This document shows, piece by piece, positions 1-10,987 of a stretch of 64,000 nt of DNA. Position 1 is the stretch's first letter; each line of letters begins with the position of its first letter. The stretch covers positions 16,603,043 to 16,667,042 of the forward strand of contig CM068839.1 of assembly GCA_028554795.2 (NCBI GenBank). Reading direction: 5' to 3'. Source of the DNA: Sinohyriopsis cumingii. Taxonomy: Eukaryota > Mollusca > Bivalvia > Unionida > Unionidae. The notes under the pieces were generated by a model, which was given only the letters and a program-made list of their open reading frames with translations, searched no databases and was not told the origin of the DNA. The translations under genes and the position numbers were made by a program.

Positions 1-881
1 ACTACTAAGGCAACAAACTGCTTCTGCTCATCATCTAAAATACCGTACAAAACAGTAATTGAATAATATAAAAGCCACGATCGGCATTCATGCTTCTTGG
101 TACTCTGCTGACAATGTTTGGTGGCTTAATTTTGAAGAGTCTTGCATCAGCTTTGTGTATATGCTTTGAAAATGAAATGCTTTTCTGATGAAAACTGAGA
201 TGCAAAACAGAGACTTAATAATCTTCTTACTATTCCAATGCAGGAAACAGTGCATATAGTCGACAGATGTCCCTCTAATTATATCAGGCTACAACAGAGA
301 AAACAAAACTGTTCCTTTTGTACCAAGTATTGTATTGCCTGTTTCAATAACTTCATGTGCATTTCTAATAGTTTTATCATGATATCTTCTTGGACCATCT
401 GGATCATTTTTAACAAATGGAAATACCCTGGTATGACATTTTCCAGCGTTAACAAGTTGTCCTTTCTGTTTACGTCTCAGACAGTTGTGTTTTCCATTAA
501 ATAGGTTCATGTTTAACATGGCATTTGGTAGGCAAATCACAGTTTCCACTCTGAAGCATTATTTTAACTTTAATTGTTTTCAGCACAGTGACAGCATTCT
601 ATAAATAAACCATCCCGATTCAATTCAATTGTTCAAGAGAAGGTACGAATTGATTGAGGTATATTTCAATTGCCTGTTTTCCTTCTCTAAACTATAAGCA
701 ACCAAATAGCAGACTTTTAGTAGTCTTTCTCTTATGGTAGGGCAACTCATTTATAGAGAAACACCTTTTGGCCAAATACTGACTTTTAATGATTTTAATA
801 AAGCCACTCCACTGTATACCACATCAGAGATATGCTGCTGTGATCTAAGAGAAAACGTCCTGGTTTTAAGTGTGTTCTATA
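1..881 (-). pseudogene. EnSpm/CACTA-like DDE transposase, C-terminal part (relic, runs off left edge)
   Basis: Reading the - strand from 881 down to 1, blocks of a large DDE transposase family appear in the expected order: a KVSIWP block (about 750), LPNAMLNMNLFNGKHNCLRR (about 500), HTRVFPF..NDPDGPRR, ETGNTILGTKG, IRGTSVDYMHC (about 255), then ARLFKIKPPNIVSRVPRS (about 120). The VDYMHC and KPP..SRVPRS signatures are typical of EnSpm-like transposases of invertebrates (family knowledge, from memory). In-frame stops interrupt it, for example a TAG between FSLL and PDIIRG, and small frame changes are needed between blocks, so it is a dead DNA transposon. It continues past position 1. On its N-terminal side it stops exactly where an LTR begins (882), and the missing N-terminal domain is found at 11441-11960. 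Confidence 0.7.
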
Positions 882-1200
882 TGTGACCCGGGACTTGCGT
901 CGTGTGCTAATGTGCGTGGTTGTTGTGAGTGAGTGAACGAGTGAGCGATCGATCGCGTTGCATGATTCCCGTGCGTCACGTGTATGAAAACCACCTCTCC
1001 GCGATACTAATAAAAGGCTAGGGAATTACTACTCGAGGCTAGAGAGAGAGTCATACAACACCTCAAGCAGTGCGGAGATTTGTCTTTCAAGCAAGTGAAA
1101 GACAAAGGGATTGAATATGTTAACATATTTCTGGAAAGTAGTACTCTTCGAGTATGGTAAGGGATTGTTTTTTATTTTTGTGATAAAATTATAAATGACG
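882..1200 (+). mobile_element. LTR copy, 5' part (Ty3/Gypsy fossil)
   Basis: Starts TGTGACCCGGGAC and carries the AATAAA-type signal (1008-1013), the GA-rich run and the CTTTCA/TGAAAG inverted motif shared with the LTRs at 4056, 9013 and 10406. It ends where an opposite-strand LTR piece begins. Confidence 0.8.
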
Positions 1201-1248
1201 GTGGGCGCCAGATGTGAGCTCTCACTCCTCTCGCAAAGAAATAAGTAC

Positions 1249-1282
<34 letters not shown>

Positions 1283-1420
1283 TACAACACGTCAAGCAGT
1301 GTGGAGATTTGTCTTTCACGCAAGTGAAAGACAAAGGAATTGAATACGTTAATATATTTCGGGAAAGTAATACTCTTCGAGTCTGGTTTTTTTATTGTAC
1401 CTCATACCGACTGTCATAAA
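1199..1420. mobile_element. Small LTR pieces in both orientations
   Basis: 1199-1250 is the reverse complement of an LTR 3' end plus primer-binding site (CGGTGGGCGCCAGA then TGTGAGCTC). A (GA)n run follows at 1251-1279, then about 1280-1420 is again + strand LTR sequence. The pieces are fossil remains of rearrangement between LTR copies. Confidence 0.75.
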
Positions 1421-2674
1421 TCCTGTCAACGACGAATGGACAATTGGAGCAATGTAAGGTTTCCAATCTTGTTTTTGCTCTTCCTCAAATGTCCCTAGCA
1501 TTTTTAGGAGCGTACCATTGAAACGTTCACAAGCACCATTCCCCTGTGGGTGGAACGGGGAGGAGCGAAACTTCTGTATGTTCGCTAATTTGCATAACTC
1601 CTTTATAACTCCACCCTCGAAATTACGTCCCTGATCGCTGTGTAGCCTTTCCGGAAAACTATAATATCGAAAGAAGTGTTCATAAAGGGCTTTAGCGGTA
1701 GTCTGAGCCGTCTGATTGCGGGAAGAAACGGCCTGAGCATACCTGGTGAAATGATCAGTTATCACCAGGTTATTCTCAAACCCTCCCTTAGATCGCTCAA
1801 GAGACAAAAAGTCTATGCAGACGAGTTCCATTGGGCGGGTGGTGTGAATCGGGGTTAATTTTGCCATTGCCTTAACCGGGGTCTTTCTGCGTATGCACCG
1901 TTCGCAAGACTCCACCTTGCGATTCACGCCCTTCTCCAGACCCGGCCAATAAAACCTTTGCCTAGCTAACCAGAGTGTCTTCTCTCTGCTTTGATGGCCC
2001 ATATCGTTGTGGATACCTTTCCAGGCAAGGCTCCGGTATGACTCTGGGATCACAAGCTGTTTGATTGATTGACCATCAAGAGAAGTGGTTCTGTATAGAA
2101 CGCCGTTTTCAACCACAAGGCGGTCCCATTCACGGAGAAATTTCCGAACCGACGCATTTTCTCTCCGGCGATCCCCCTCCCTGGGCCGACAACCTTTTGG
2201 TCAATAATTCTCGCTAGAGTTTTATCAGTCAACTGTTCCCTGTCCCACCTTAAGGTATTATACTGTTTAGACGCAAACACCTCATCGGCTGACTGAGGTG
2301 CTGGATTATCCGAAATACTCCCAATCAAGGGTGCAAAAACAGTGGCTGAATGGCAAATGGCTTCCACCACGTCTGGGAACATTTGTGGTAAACGCGAGAG
2401 ACCGTCGGCGTCAGCGTTATTTTTGCCAGCTCTATACCTGATGGAAAAATTGTAATTTGCCAGAGCCGCAACCCATCTACGCCCTGTAGCATCAGTTTTG
2501 CCGTCGAAAGGACGTATGTTAATGGGTTGCTGTCCATGATCACCTCGAAGGAAGAACCTAAGAGATAGTCCTGGAATTTATCCGTCATGGCCCATTTCAG
2601 CGCAAAAATTCGAGCTTGTGAGCTGGATAAATGGTTTATTTGTCGCTGGGTGATAACACGCAACACAAAATCTT
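1421..2674 (-). pseudogene. Ty3/Gypsy pol fragment: RNase H and integrase (fossil)
   Basis: About 2664-2330 on - shows RNase H-like sequence (IFALKWAMTDKFQDYLLG, then VIMDSNPLTYVL). About 2070-1430 shows an integrase: an H..H..C..C zinc-binding module (HNDMGHQSREKT, then CERC), and a catalytic core with CIDFLSLE, HSDQGRNFEGG and GNGACERFNG carrying the D, D and E positions of the family. These are the 3' domains of a Gypsy polyprotein, lying opposite to the + strand gag-RT block at 5688-9006. The fragment is broken. Confidence 0.8.
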
Positions 2675-2676
2675 AA

Positions 2677-2728
2677 CTTATTTCTTTGCGAGAGGAGTGA
2701 GAGCTCACATCTGGCGCCCACCGGGGGA
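2677..2728 (+). mobile_element. LTR 3' end with primer-binding site
   Basis: The sequence up to GAGCTCACA (2709) matches the 3' end of the other LTR copies. TGGCGCCCACCGGGGGA follows at 2712-2728, in the position and form of a tRNA primer-binding site. Confidence 0.75.
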
Positions 2729-3064
2729 CCCGTGGGATGGAGAGAAGATCTTATTTGACTGGTAAACCAGATCAAAGGGCTGCAAGCAAGGGATCCCAAA
2801 AAGGAGTCCACATTGGAGAGTGTAAGCGTACTGGAGGATGCTAGAGCGCGCCTCAAAATGATTTGGTAGGGTTCTTTTCTTGGCCCGAACAGGAAACATT
2901 TGTAGTACTTTCAACGTTCTTGGCAGATGAAAGTGAACTTTGACGACAGATGACGTCACGGTTATCTTCGCAGCTGATGACATTTAACTGTGCATATATA
3001 TAGGACGATGAGTAATGCGTGTTTTGTGTTACGTGTTATTCGTTTGATTAGTGATAGTTTCGAA
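2729..3064 (+). mobile_element. Retroelement leader copy with CRE-like and TATA-like motifs
   Basis: Near-identical to 4447-4785, so it is a second copy of the element's untranslated leader. It contains the palindromic octamer TGACGTCA (2951-2958; also 4669-4676) about 40 nt upstream of CATATATATA (2993-3002; also 4711-4720). That spacing would suit a promoter inside the leader, but this is only a sequence suggestion. Confidence 0.55.
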
Positions 3065-3762
3065 AGGATGTATATCAGGTGATTTCAATCCCCAATTTAG
3101 ATATACCTGTATACAAGGTAAAGAGGGTCGAGGGTTCGAAATTAAAATGCACATTGCATCGTAATATGCTTTTGCCATTTGACTACCTACCTTGTGATCC
3201 AGTCCCCATGAAACAGGTTCAGAATTAACCGGGTGTACCAAAGGCTACACTTTTGGAGTAGAGCTCTGAATCTTCGAGTTCTGACTCGGACTCCGACTGG
3301 TATGTTATACCACAAAGACGATCCGGATGGGCCAAAAGAGATAATGTTCAATTCCGTGAACACCCTATACGAACTGCCTCTGATAATAGATCTCACTCTA
3401 TTATCGATCCCCATATTAGCACGCCTCTTGAAAGCGTAAACTTTCAAACAAGCAGTTCTAGGCAATATAGCAGTAGTTTAGGTGAACCCACGAGTCATTT
3501 TTCTACTCCCTCTCACGTCTCACCCGGGAGTACTCAGTTCAGTTCCCCAGAGATATCTGCCGAAAGGTCAGTTCAAAGCACGACTAGATTAGAGGGAGAC
3601 CCAGACCGCCAGTCTGTGAGGTTGATCCTAAGCCCACCGGCGCCACAGGGGTCACAACAGGACGACTCGGGGCAGCAATCGCTGAGGCGTTCAACCAGAG
3701 ACCGAAAACCACCCGACCTGCTAGGCCAGTGGGTGTGTTCGCAAACAGTTTATTACGTGTGA
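3065..3762 (+). pseudogene. Ty3/Gypsy pol C-terminal tail (fossil)
   Basis: About 3480-3762 on + encodes a Ser/Pro-rich tail (HFSTPSHVSPGSTQFSSPE) followed by RRSTRDRKPPDLLGQWV. This is the R-S-x-R-x-R-K-P-P-D-R-L ending common to Gypsy polyproteins. The same tail is present on the - strand at about 10380-10058. Upstream (3065-3480) the sequence is probably the region after the integrase. Fossil, broken. Confidence 0.65.
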
Positions 3763-4055
3763 ATTACTGAGATCTATATATTTCAGGCGTGCTTCTAGCA
3801 GTGGATAGATGAAACAACGCAGTAGAGTCCCTTTCGTGTAAATTAAATACCGCAAGGCATTTGACGACGACGATTCAATTATAATTTTAAATTATTAATT
3901 AAAGCTCCGTATTTTTAATCATTTCGTATGTATGATAGGTCTTTTTGCTCTTTCCAGACTTAAAGGATGGTTCAAAATGGTGGTTGTAGTTATTGTATTT
4001 ATTTAAGCACACTCTTGCTAAATGTCGGGAGACATTTACCTGTAGGGAGGGAGTA
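3763..4055 (+). mobile_element. Retroelement 3' untranslated part with polypurine tract
   Basis: Shared, in reverse complement, with 9759-10050. Ends in a purine-rich run (GGGAGGGAG, 4045-4053) directly before an LTR, which is where Gypsy elements carry the polypurine tract. Confidence 0.7.
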
Positions 4056-4427
4056 TGTGACCCAGGACTTGCGTCGTGTGCTAATGTGCGTGGTTGTTGT
4101 AAGCGAGCGAACGAGTGAGCATTCGATCGCGGTGCATGATTCCCGAGCGTCACGTGTATGAAAACCACCTCTCCGCGATACTAATAAAAGGCTAGGGAAT
4201 TACTACTCGAGGCTAGAGAGAGAGAGAGAGTCATACAACACCTCGAGCAGTGCGGAGATTTGTCTATCACACAAGTGAAAGACAAAGGGATTGACTACGT
4301 TAATATATTTCGGGAAAGTAATACTCTTCGAGTCTGGTTTTTTTATTGTACCTCATACCAACTGTCATAAATTCCACAATCGACAACAAGAGTACTTATT
4401 TCTTTGCGAGAGGAGTGAGAGCTCGCA
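4056..4427 (+). mobile_element. LTR copy (372 bp)
   Basis: Begins TGTGACCCAGGAC right after the polypurine tract and ends GAGCTCGCA right before a primer-binding-site-like sequence (4430-4446). It is shorter than the 500-bp LTR at 10406. It sits between the 3' end of one element (3065-4055) and the 5' leader of another (4428 on), so two tandem elements share it. Confidence 0.8.
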
Positions 4428-5687
4428 TCTGGCCCCCACCGGGGGACCCGTGGGATGGAGAGAAGATCTTATCTGACTGGTAAACCAGACTGAAGGGTTG
4501 CAAGCAAGGGATCCCAAAAAGGAGTCCATATTGGAGAGTGTAAGCGTACTGGAGGATGCTAGAGCGCGCCTCAAAATGATTTGGTAGGGTTCTTTTCTTG
4601 GCCTGAACAGGAAACATTTGCAGTACTTTCAACGTTCTTGGCAGATGAAAGTGAACTTTGACGACAGATGACGTCACGGTTATCTTCACAGCTGATGACA
4701 TTTAACTGTGCATATATATAGGACGATGAGTAATGCGTGTTTTGTGTTACGTGTTATTCGTTTGATTAGTGATATTTTCGAAAGGAAGGATTCTTGGATT
4801 TGGAAATGATGTAAGTGTTATTTTCCATACGTTTGTTAGCTATTCAATATATTATTTGTCGTTTGCAAGTAATAGTAAGGACGTTCTAACTCTAGTTGTG
4901 CTTATCGCCAGCATTGCACGAACAATATTCGTTTAGTTCAACGCGTGGTAGCAGCAAGGTTTGACCCACTTGTTAGACGCTACATAGAAATCGCCGTGTC
5001 AAATCGAGGTTAAGGTCATTGTTGTGAATTCAGCCTGTTGACAGACTGGCTATAACGCACATGGCATAATCTTTAGCAGTTGCAAAGGACTTACTTGTTA
5101 CCTGAATATAATTTTGCGTTAATTCATTGGAGATTGCAATGACATTTATGACAATTACCATTATTTTGCATATGTTTATTTTCTGTTTACATTATTGTTA
5201 TAGCATATCAGTTTCGTTTATTCAGAAATACGTGTATACAGGTTGGTGTTGATTATTAGATTATCTGACCACCACATAAAAGAGGGTTTTATAGATCACT
5301 GCGTGAGGTGTTGTTGACTTAATGAGACAGCTTTGACTTCTTTATCTAATATACCACTATGCTTTAAACCCCACTCACAAAATTTTACAGCGCTCTAACA
5401 CCCGAGTGAAAGTTTCAGAATGCGAGGTGATAGTACTGTTTACGTTTGTTTTGGGGTTATACAAGTAACACCATTATGCGTTTATTATATGTATAAGCTT
5501 GCGCTTCATATTTTAAGGCGTACGAGACGGTTCCTATTTAGAATTTGTCAGCATATTTTGATAAAGTAATTTTGTAGTGATATTAATATCTACTTTGAAG
5601 ACTTACGCCTTTATTGATTTTTGGCGTTGGTAAATAGTTTCTTGACTGAATCGTGGTTATACAACCGATCGCTGTCGTACGATTTGT
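4428..5687 (+). mobile_element. Retroelement 5' leader
   Basis: Starts with a primer-binding-site-like sequence after the LTR and runs about 1.2 kb to the gag-like region. No coding sequence recognised. The first 340 bp are duplicated at 2729-3064. Confidence 0.6.
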
Positions 5688-6920
5688 TTGCAGTGTCAGA
5701 TATACGCGCGGTTTTTTTTAAGGGTTCTTTTCATGATGGCTACAAGTAAGAACCCAATGACAAATGAGGAAATGATACAGGCATTGAATGCCAGTGGGTA
5801 TGTGGTAATGCCCGTCGGGGCCTCACTTAAATCCACTGTAACCCCAGCCAGATCTGAGATACCTCAGTCTAGCCCATGGTCGCAAAGCACTCCAATGGCA
5901 GGAATTGGGAGGGGCTCGCTCATGCGGTTTGATATACAGAGTACGGATTCCAAGCCCAAGGTTCAAGTAGGTGCTTCAGCACTGTTTGGTGGTGCCCAGG
6001 GTACTTCCCCGGCAGCCAACGCAACCCCCACCACGTCCACTTCCGTCGTAGTACCTAAGATCCCTTTCTTTTCGGGTGATGACCCAACACAAAAAGGTGA
6101 CGTCACATATTACGAATGGAGATTCGAGGTAAAATTTCCTATACCTGAATATCCCCCAACGATCATGACACAGGCTGTCAGACGGTCTCTGCGGGGCAAA
6201 GCGAGACATACCGTTATAGCGAGAAAGCATCGATTGACGCCATATTAAGGCGCCTAGATACTGCCTTTGGAGATATGTCGACTGAAGGCATGATTATACA
6301 AGAGTTTTTCAACTCTTTCCAGAGAGAAGGGTAATCTGTGACTTCCTTTGGTTGCAGGCTGGAGATCCTTCTCCAAACTGCGATCGAAGCGGGACACATC
6401 AGAGAAGAGGATAAGATGGCCTCGTCAGACAGAAGTTTTGGTCTTCACTGAGGAGTGAACTCCTCAAGAGCCACACTCGCCATAAGTTCGACTCAATCAC
6501 TAACTATGACGAGTTACTTCGAGAAATTAGGATGGTCGACAAGCAGCTGAACTTGCCAAAGGACGCTAACCCAATTCCCCCCAAGAAATTAAACCACCAG
6601 CCCATGGTAGAAAGCGGCCACGAGCGATGCAAGATGGAGAAAGATTTCGACTTAAGAATCCAATAGACTGAGGAGAAACTAGGATTTCAAATCGACGCCC
6701 TTGCTAAACAGCTGCAAGAACAATCGCTACTCCTCAGAGAACTGTCTGGAACTAACAAAAGGAGGGATGACAGTAACAGGCAAGCCCAAAACTACAGCGA
6801 TGACAGCCGACACCACTATGGCAATAGGGGCCACCATTACCGAGGAAGTCGGGGGAACGGTTACAGAGTTAACGGTAACCGAGGGCGTGGTTATGGTGGG
6901 GGAGAGCAGAATTTAAAAGA
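5688..6920 (+). pseudogene. Gag-like region (Ty3/Gypsy fossil)
   Basis: The reading near 5734 begins MATSKNPMTNEEMIQALNAS. A low-complexity Ser/Thr/Pro/Ala stretch follows, then VPKIPFFSGDDPTQKGDVTY and AVRRSLRGKARH. That order resembles the PNMA/Gypsy capsid family (pattern: IP.FSG....KG.V.Y..W.FEV, then Q.IR.SL.G.AR). Further gag sequence follows to about 6640, then a basic/Gly/Asn-rich part to about 6915. Fossil, broken. Confidence 0.7.
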
Positions 6921-7407
6921 GTGACCGCCTCTGTAGATGGCCATACGGAGGCTGGTGACAAACCTAAAGGCCAGAATACGCTATTTCAGCGCTTTGTTGC
7001 TTCTTCCAACACTAGTATTGTTTATCTAAACAATGTTCCAGTTACTGCCCTTATTGACAGTGGATCCATGGTGACTACCGTATCAAATAGTTTTTATTTG
7101 TCGCTGGGTGATAAGCCGGTGCTTCACTCTCTGGAATCACTGAGTCTCAGGGTAACTATTGCAGACGGCTCTTTTTTGAGTTGTCTGGGATACAATGAGT
7201 ACCCCATTAGGATGCCGATTGTATCTGATTTTGAACTCAGTGTCCCCATTTTAGTTGTACCAGAGAGTCCAACCGCACTTGTCCTGTCGTTATTAGAACA
7301 AATGTCATTCGTTTTTGTAGGGATTACATAATTGATAATCCTCCTACAGATGGAATCCCAGATACATGGAAACTTCCTATTGAAATCATTGAGTGTAAGT
7401 CTTTACA
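6921..7407 (+). pseudogene. Retropepsin-like protease region (Ty3/Gypsy fossil)
   Basis: VTALIDSGSMVTTVS around 7040-7080 is the D-S/T-G active-site loop of retroviral-type aspartic proteases. The following strand pattern (LRVTIADGS, then VPILVVPESP) fits the fold. It lies in the usual place between gag and reverse transcriptase. Fossil. Confidence 0.7.
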
Positions 7408-9006
7408 GTGAGATCTACTAAAATGCATGCCGTAAATGTTGCGCCGTATGAAACCATTACTATCAACGGCATTGCCCGCAGTGTTGATGCTCATATAGCA
7501 GAAGCAGTTAAAGAGAACATGGGAAACTATAAACAGGTTACGGTCTGTCCAAGGGTGATCAGGTTTGATCACAAGGGATCATATTTCAGGGTTCAGCTCA
7601 GACTTTGCAATATGTCCGCCAAAGGGGTGACAATAAGACCCAAATCAGATATATGTCTTATAAGTGAAGTCAAAGTTGTGGACAACTTAGCTTGTAACTT
7701 CATCCCTGACATGTCCAAAGACAGTGGACATTCCGCTCTGGAAGATTTGAAAGTTAAGATTGGTGTTGAAAATCTGAACCCAGAGCAACGGGACAGACTT
7801 AGGCAAGTATTGAGCAGGTGGGATTCCATATTTTCAAAGGGCCCCACAGATTTGGGAAAAACTGATTTAGTCAAGCATAAGATTGTGCTTGATGACGATA
7901 AACCGTTCAAACAGCCATACAGGAGGATACCGCCGGGGATGTATGAGGAGGTGCGTCAGCACATTAGGGAAATGTTAGATGCTGTCGCAATTATGGAATC
8001 TGACAGTCCCTATTCCTCGAATGTTGTGTTAGACCGGAAACGCGATAACAGCTTACGTTTCTGTATAGACCACAGGTCCCTCAATGCAAGGACCCGGAAT
8101 GATGCTTATATGCTTCCACGGTTTGACGATACAGTCGATGTCTTACAAGGGGCCAGGTTCTTCTCTAAGCTGGACCTTAGGTCTGGTTATTGGCAAGTTG
8201 AGATAGAAGAACAACATAGGGAATATACAGCCTTCTCGGTGGGTCCGCTCGGGTTTTACGAGGCGAACCGAATGAGTTTTGGTCTGTGCAACGCTGGGGC
8301 TAATTTCCAGCGTCTCATGGAGAAATGCATGAGAGAAATGAACCTCAAAGAGTGCCTCATCTTCATAGATGGCATTCTCATATTCTCCAGAACATTCGAC
8401 GAGTACATAGAACGGTTAGAAGCTGTGTTCGCACGCTTACATCACCACGGTCTTAAGTTGAAACCCTCTAAGTGCGAATTGTTCATGTCGTCAGTCGCTT
8501 ATCTGGGCCATGTTATATCGGAGGAAGGTATCAAGACCGACCCGGAAAAGACCTCTGCGATTAGGAATTGGCCAAAACCTAAAAACATTAAGGAGCTACG
8601 TCAGTTTTTAGGGTTCGCAGGATACTATCGCCGCTTTGTCGAGAGATTCTCGCAAATAGCACAACCATTAAACGCTCTTTTAGAGGGCCATGACACGACC
8701 AAGGCATATCGAAAGAATAAGTCCAAAAACAAACAAGCAGCTCCTTTGACTTCGGGCAATGCTCAAGAAACCTCTTTTTTGAATCTTATAGATAAGTTGA
8801 CTTCTGCCCCTATCTTAGCGTTTGCCGACTATGCTAAACCATTCATAGTGCATACGGATGCTAGCGGCTTTGGTTTAGGCGCTGTCCTATATCAAGAGCA
8901 AGAGGGGGTGAAAAGAGTAATTCCATACGCCAGTCGGGGGTTGAGACCTAGCGAACGACGCTATCCAGCTCACAAGCTCGAATTTTTGACGCTGGATGGA
9001 CCGTGA
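7408..9006 (+). pseudogene. Reverse transcriptase and start of RNase H (Ty3/Gypsy fossil)
   Basis: About 530 residues readable. Recognisable RT blocks in order: PYRRIPPGMYEEVRQHI, DNSLRFCIDHRSLNART, FSKLDLRSGYWQVEI, MSFGLCNAGANFQRLM, KPSKCELFMSSVAYLGHVIS and LRQFLGFAGYYRRFV. RNase H begins with HTDASGFGLGAVLYQEQEG and RRYPAHKLEFL. This is a Gypsy-type RT-RNase H. It ends where the opposite-strand element at 9013 begins. Fossil. Confidence 0.85.
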
Positions 9007-9012
9007 CAGATA

Positions 9013-9758
9013 TGTGAGCTCTCACTCCTCTCGCAAAGAAATAAGTACTCCTGTTGTCGATTGTGGGATTTGTGACAGTTGGTATGATGTACAATACAAA
9101 ACCCTAAAACAATACAAAACACATACTTAGAATACACGACGAACATAATACATAATATAACAAATACAATACACATTATATAACCCACCCACCGACATTT
9201 ATAATTTTATCAAAAAAATAAAAACAATCCCTTACCAGACTCGAAGAGTATTACTTTCCCGAAATATATTAACGTAGTCAATCCCTTTGTCTTTCACTTG
9301 CGTGAAAGACAAATCTCCGCACAGTTGGTATGATGTACAATACAAAACCCTAAAACAATACAAAACACATACTTAGAATACACGACGAACATAATACATA
9401 ATATAACAAATACAATACACATTATATAACCCACACACCGACATTTATAATTTTATCAAAAAAATAAAAACAATCCCTTACCAGACTCGAAGAGTATTAC
9501 TTTCCCGAAATATATTAACGTAGTCAATCCCTTTGTCTTTCACTTGCGTGAAAGACAAATCTCCGCACTGCTCGAGGTGTCGTATGACTCTCTCTCTCTA
9601 GCCTCGAGTAGTAATTCCCTAGCCTTTTATTAGTATCGCGGAGAGGTGGTTTTCATACACGTGACGCACGGGAATCATGCACCGCGATCGATCGCTCACT
9701 CGTTCGCTCACTCACAACAACCACGCACATTAGCACACGACGCAAGTCCCGGGTCACA
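9013..9758 (-). mobile_element. LTR with internal 246-bp tandem duplication
   Basis: TGTGAGCTC at 9013 and GGGTCACA at 9758 are the two LTR ends. The segment starting AGTTGGTATGATG at 9077 is repeated at 9323, a period of 246 bp, almost unchanged. Net length without the duplication is about 500 bp, equal to the LTR at 10406. Confidence 0.8.
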
Positions 9759-10405
9759 TACTCCCTCCCTACAGGTAAATGTCTCCCGATATTTAGCAAG
9801 AGTGTGCTTTAAAAAAATACAATAACTACAAATACCATTTTGAACCATCCTTCAAGTCTGGAAAGAGCAAGAAAACCTATCATACATACGAAATGATTAA
9901 AAATACGGAGCTTTAATTAATAATTTGAAATTATAATTGAATCGTCGTCGTCAAATGCCTTGCGGTATTTAATTTACACGAAAGGGACTCTACTGCGTTG
10001 TTTCATCTATCCACTGCTAGAAGCAGGCCTGAAATCTATAGATCTCAGTAATTCACACGTAATAAACTGTTTGCGAACACACCCACTGGCCTAGCCGGTC
10101 GGGTGGTTTTCGGTCTCTGGTTGAACGCCACAGCGGTTGCTGCCCTGAGTCGTCCTGTTGTGACCCCTGTGGCGCCGGTGGGCTTAGGGTCAACCTCACA
10201 GACTGGCGGTCTGGTTCTCCCACTAATCTAGTCGTGCTTTGAACTGACCTTTCGGCAGATATCTCTGGGGAACTGAACTGAGTACTCTCGGGTGAGACAT
10301 GAGAGGGAGTAGAAAAATGACTCGTGGGTTCCTGATATACATCCCTGGACCACTTGTCGGCTGGTTGTATTTGTCGCCGGGTGATAAGCCACGGTGGGCG
10401 CCAGA
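9759..10405 (-). mobile_element. Internal part of the short element: pol tail and 3' untranslated part
   Basis: The - strand encodes HFSTPSHVSPESTQFSSPE followed by RSTRDRKPPDRLGQWV, the same tail as at 3480-3762 on +. Then come a 3' untranslated part and a pyrimidine-rich run (CTCCCTCCC, 9761-9769), the reverse complement of the polypurine tract. Confidence 0.7.
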
Positions 10406-10905
10406 TGTGAGCTCTCACTCCTCTCTCAAAGAAATAAGTACTCTTGTTGTCGATTGTGGGATTTATGACAGTTGGTATGAGGTACAATAAAAAAGACCTA
10501 AAACAATACAAAACACATACTTAGAATACACGACGAACAGAATATATAATATAACAAATACAATACACATTATATAACCCACCCACCGGCATTTATAATG
10601 TTATCAAAAAAATAAAAACAATCCCTTACCAGACTCGAAGAGTATTACTTTCCCGAAATATAGTAACGTAGTGAATCCCTTTGTCTTTCACTTGTGTGAA
10701 AGACAAATCTCCGCACTGCTCGAGGTGTTGTATGAATCTCTCTCTCTAGCCTCGAGTAGTAATTCCTTAGCCTTTCAGTAGTATCGCGGAGAGGTGGTTT
10801 TCATACACGTGACGCACGGGAATCATGCACCGCGATCGATCGCTCACTCGTTCGCTCACTCACAACAACCATGCGCATTAGCACACGACGCAAGTCCCGG
10901 GTCAC
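10406..10905 (-). mobile_element. LTR copy (about 500 bp)
   Basis: TGTGAGCTC at 10406, CCGGGTCAC at 10905. The complement of a primer-binding site (ACGGTGGGCGCCA) immediately precedes it at 10391-10403. This is the most regular LTR of the window. Confidence 0.8.
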
Positions 10906-10917
10906 TTATATACATGT

Positions 10918-10922
<5 letters not shown>

Positions 10923-10984
<62 letters not shown>
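10923..10984. repeat. (AT)n microsatellite
   Basis: About 31 uninterrupted AT dinucleotides between the short element and the old LTR. Confidence 0.98.

Positions 10985-10987
<3 letters not shown>

Larger units (their letters stand above)
9013..10905 (-). mobile_element. Short Ty3/Gypsy element with two LTRs and no gag-pol core (fossil)
   Basis: Read on -, the order is LTR (10905-10406), primer-binding site (TGGCGCCCACCG, 10403-10392), pol tail (about 10380-10058), 3' untranslated part with polypurine tract (10050-9759), LTR (9758-9013). It has the terminal signals needed in cis but lacks the coding core, so it looks like a non-autonomous derivative. It lies directly against the end of the + strand RT-RNase H region. 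Confidence 0.7.

Noticed and set aside
5976-6230. Minus-strand ORF opposite the gag-like region
   Set aside because: Shadow of the + strand gag sequence; no family resemblance.
877-10912. Target duplication of the whole LTR complex (TATA left, TATA right)
   Set aside because: Both flanks are simple AT sequence and the outer LTRs are in opposite orientation, so the match is not informative.
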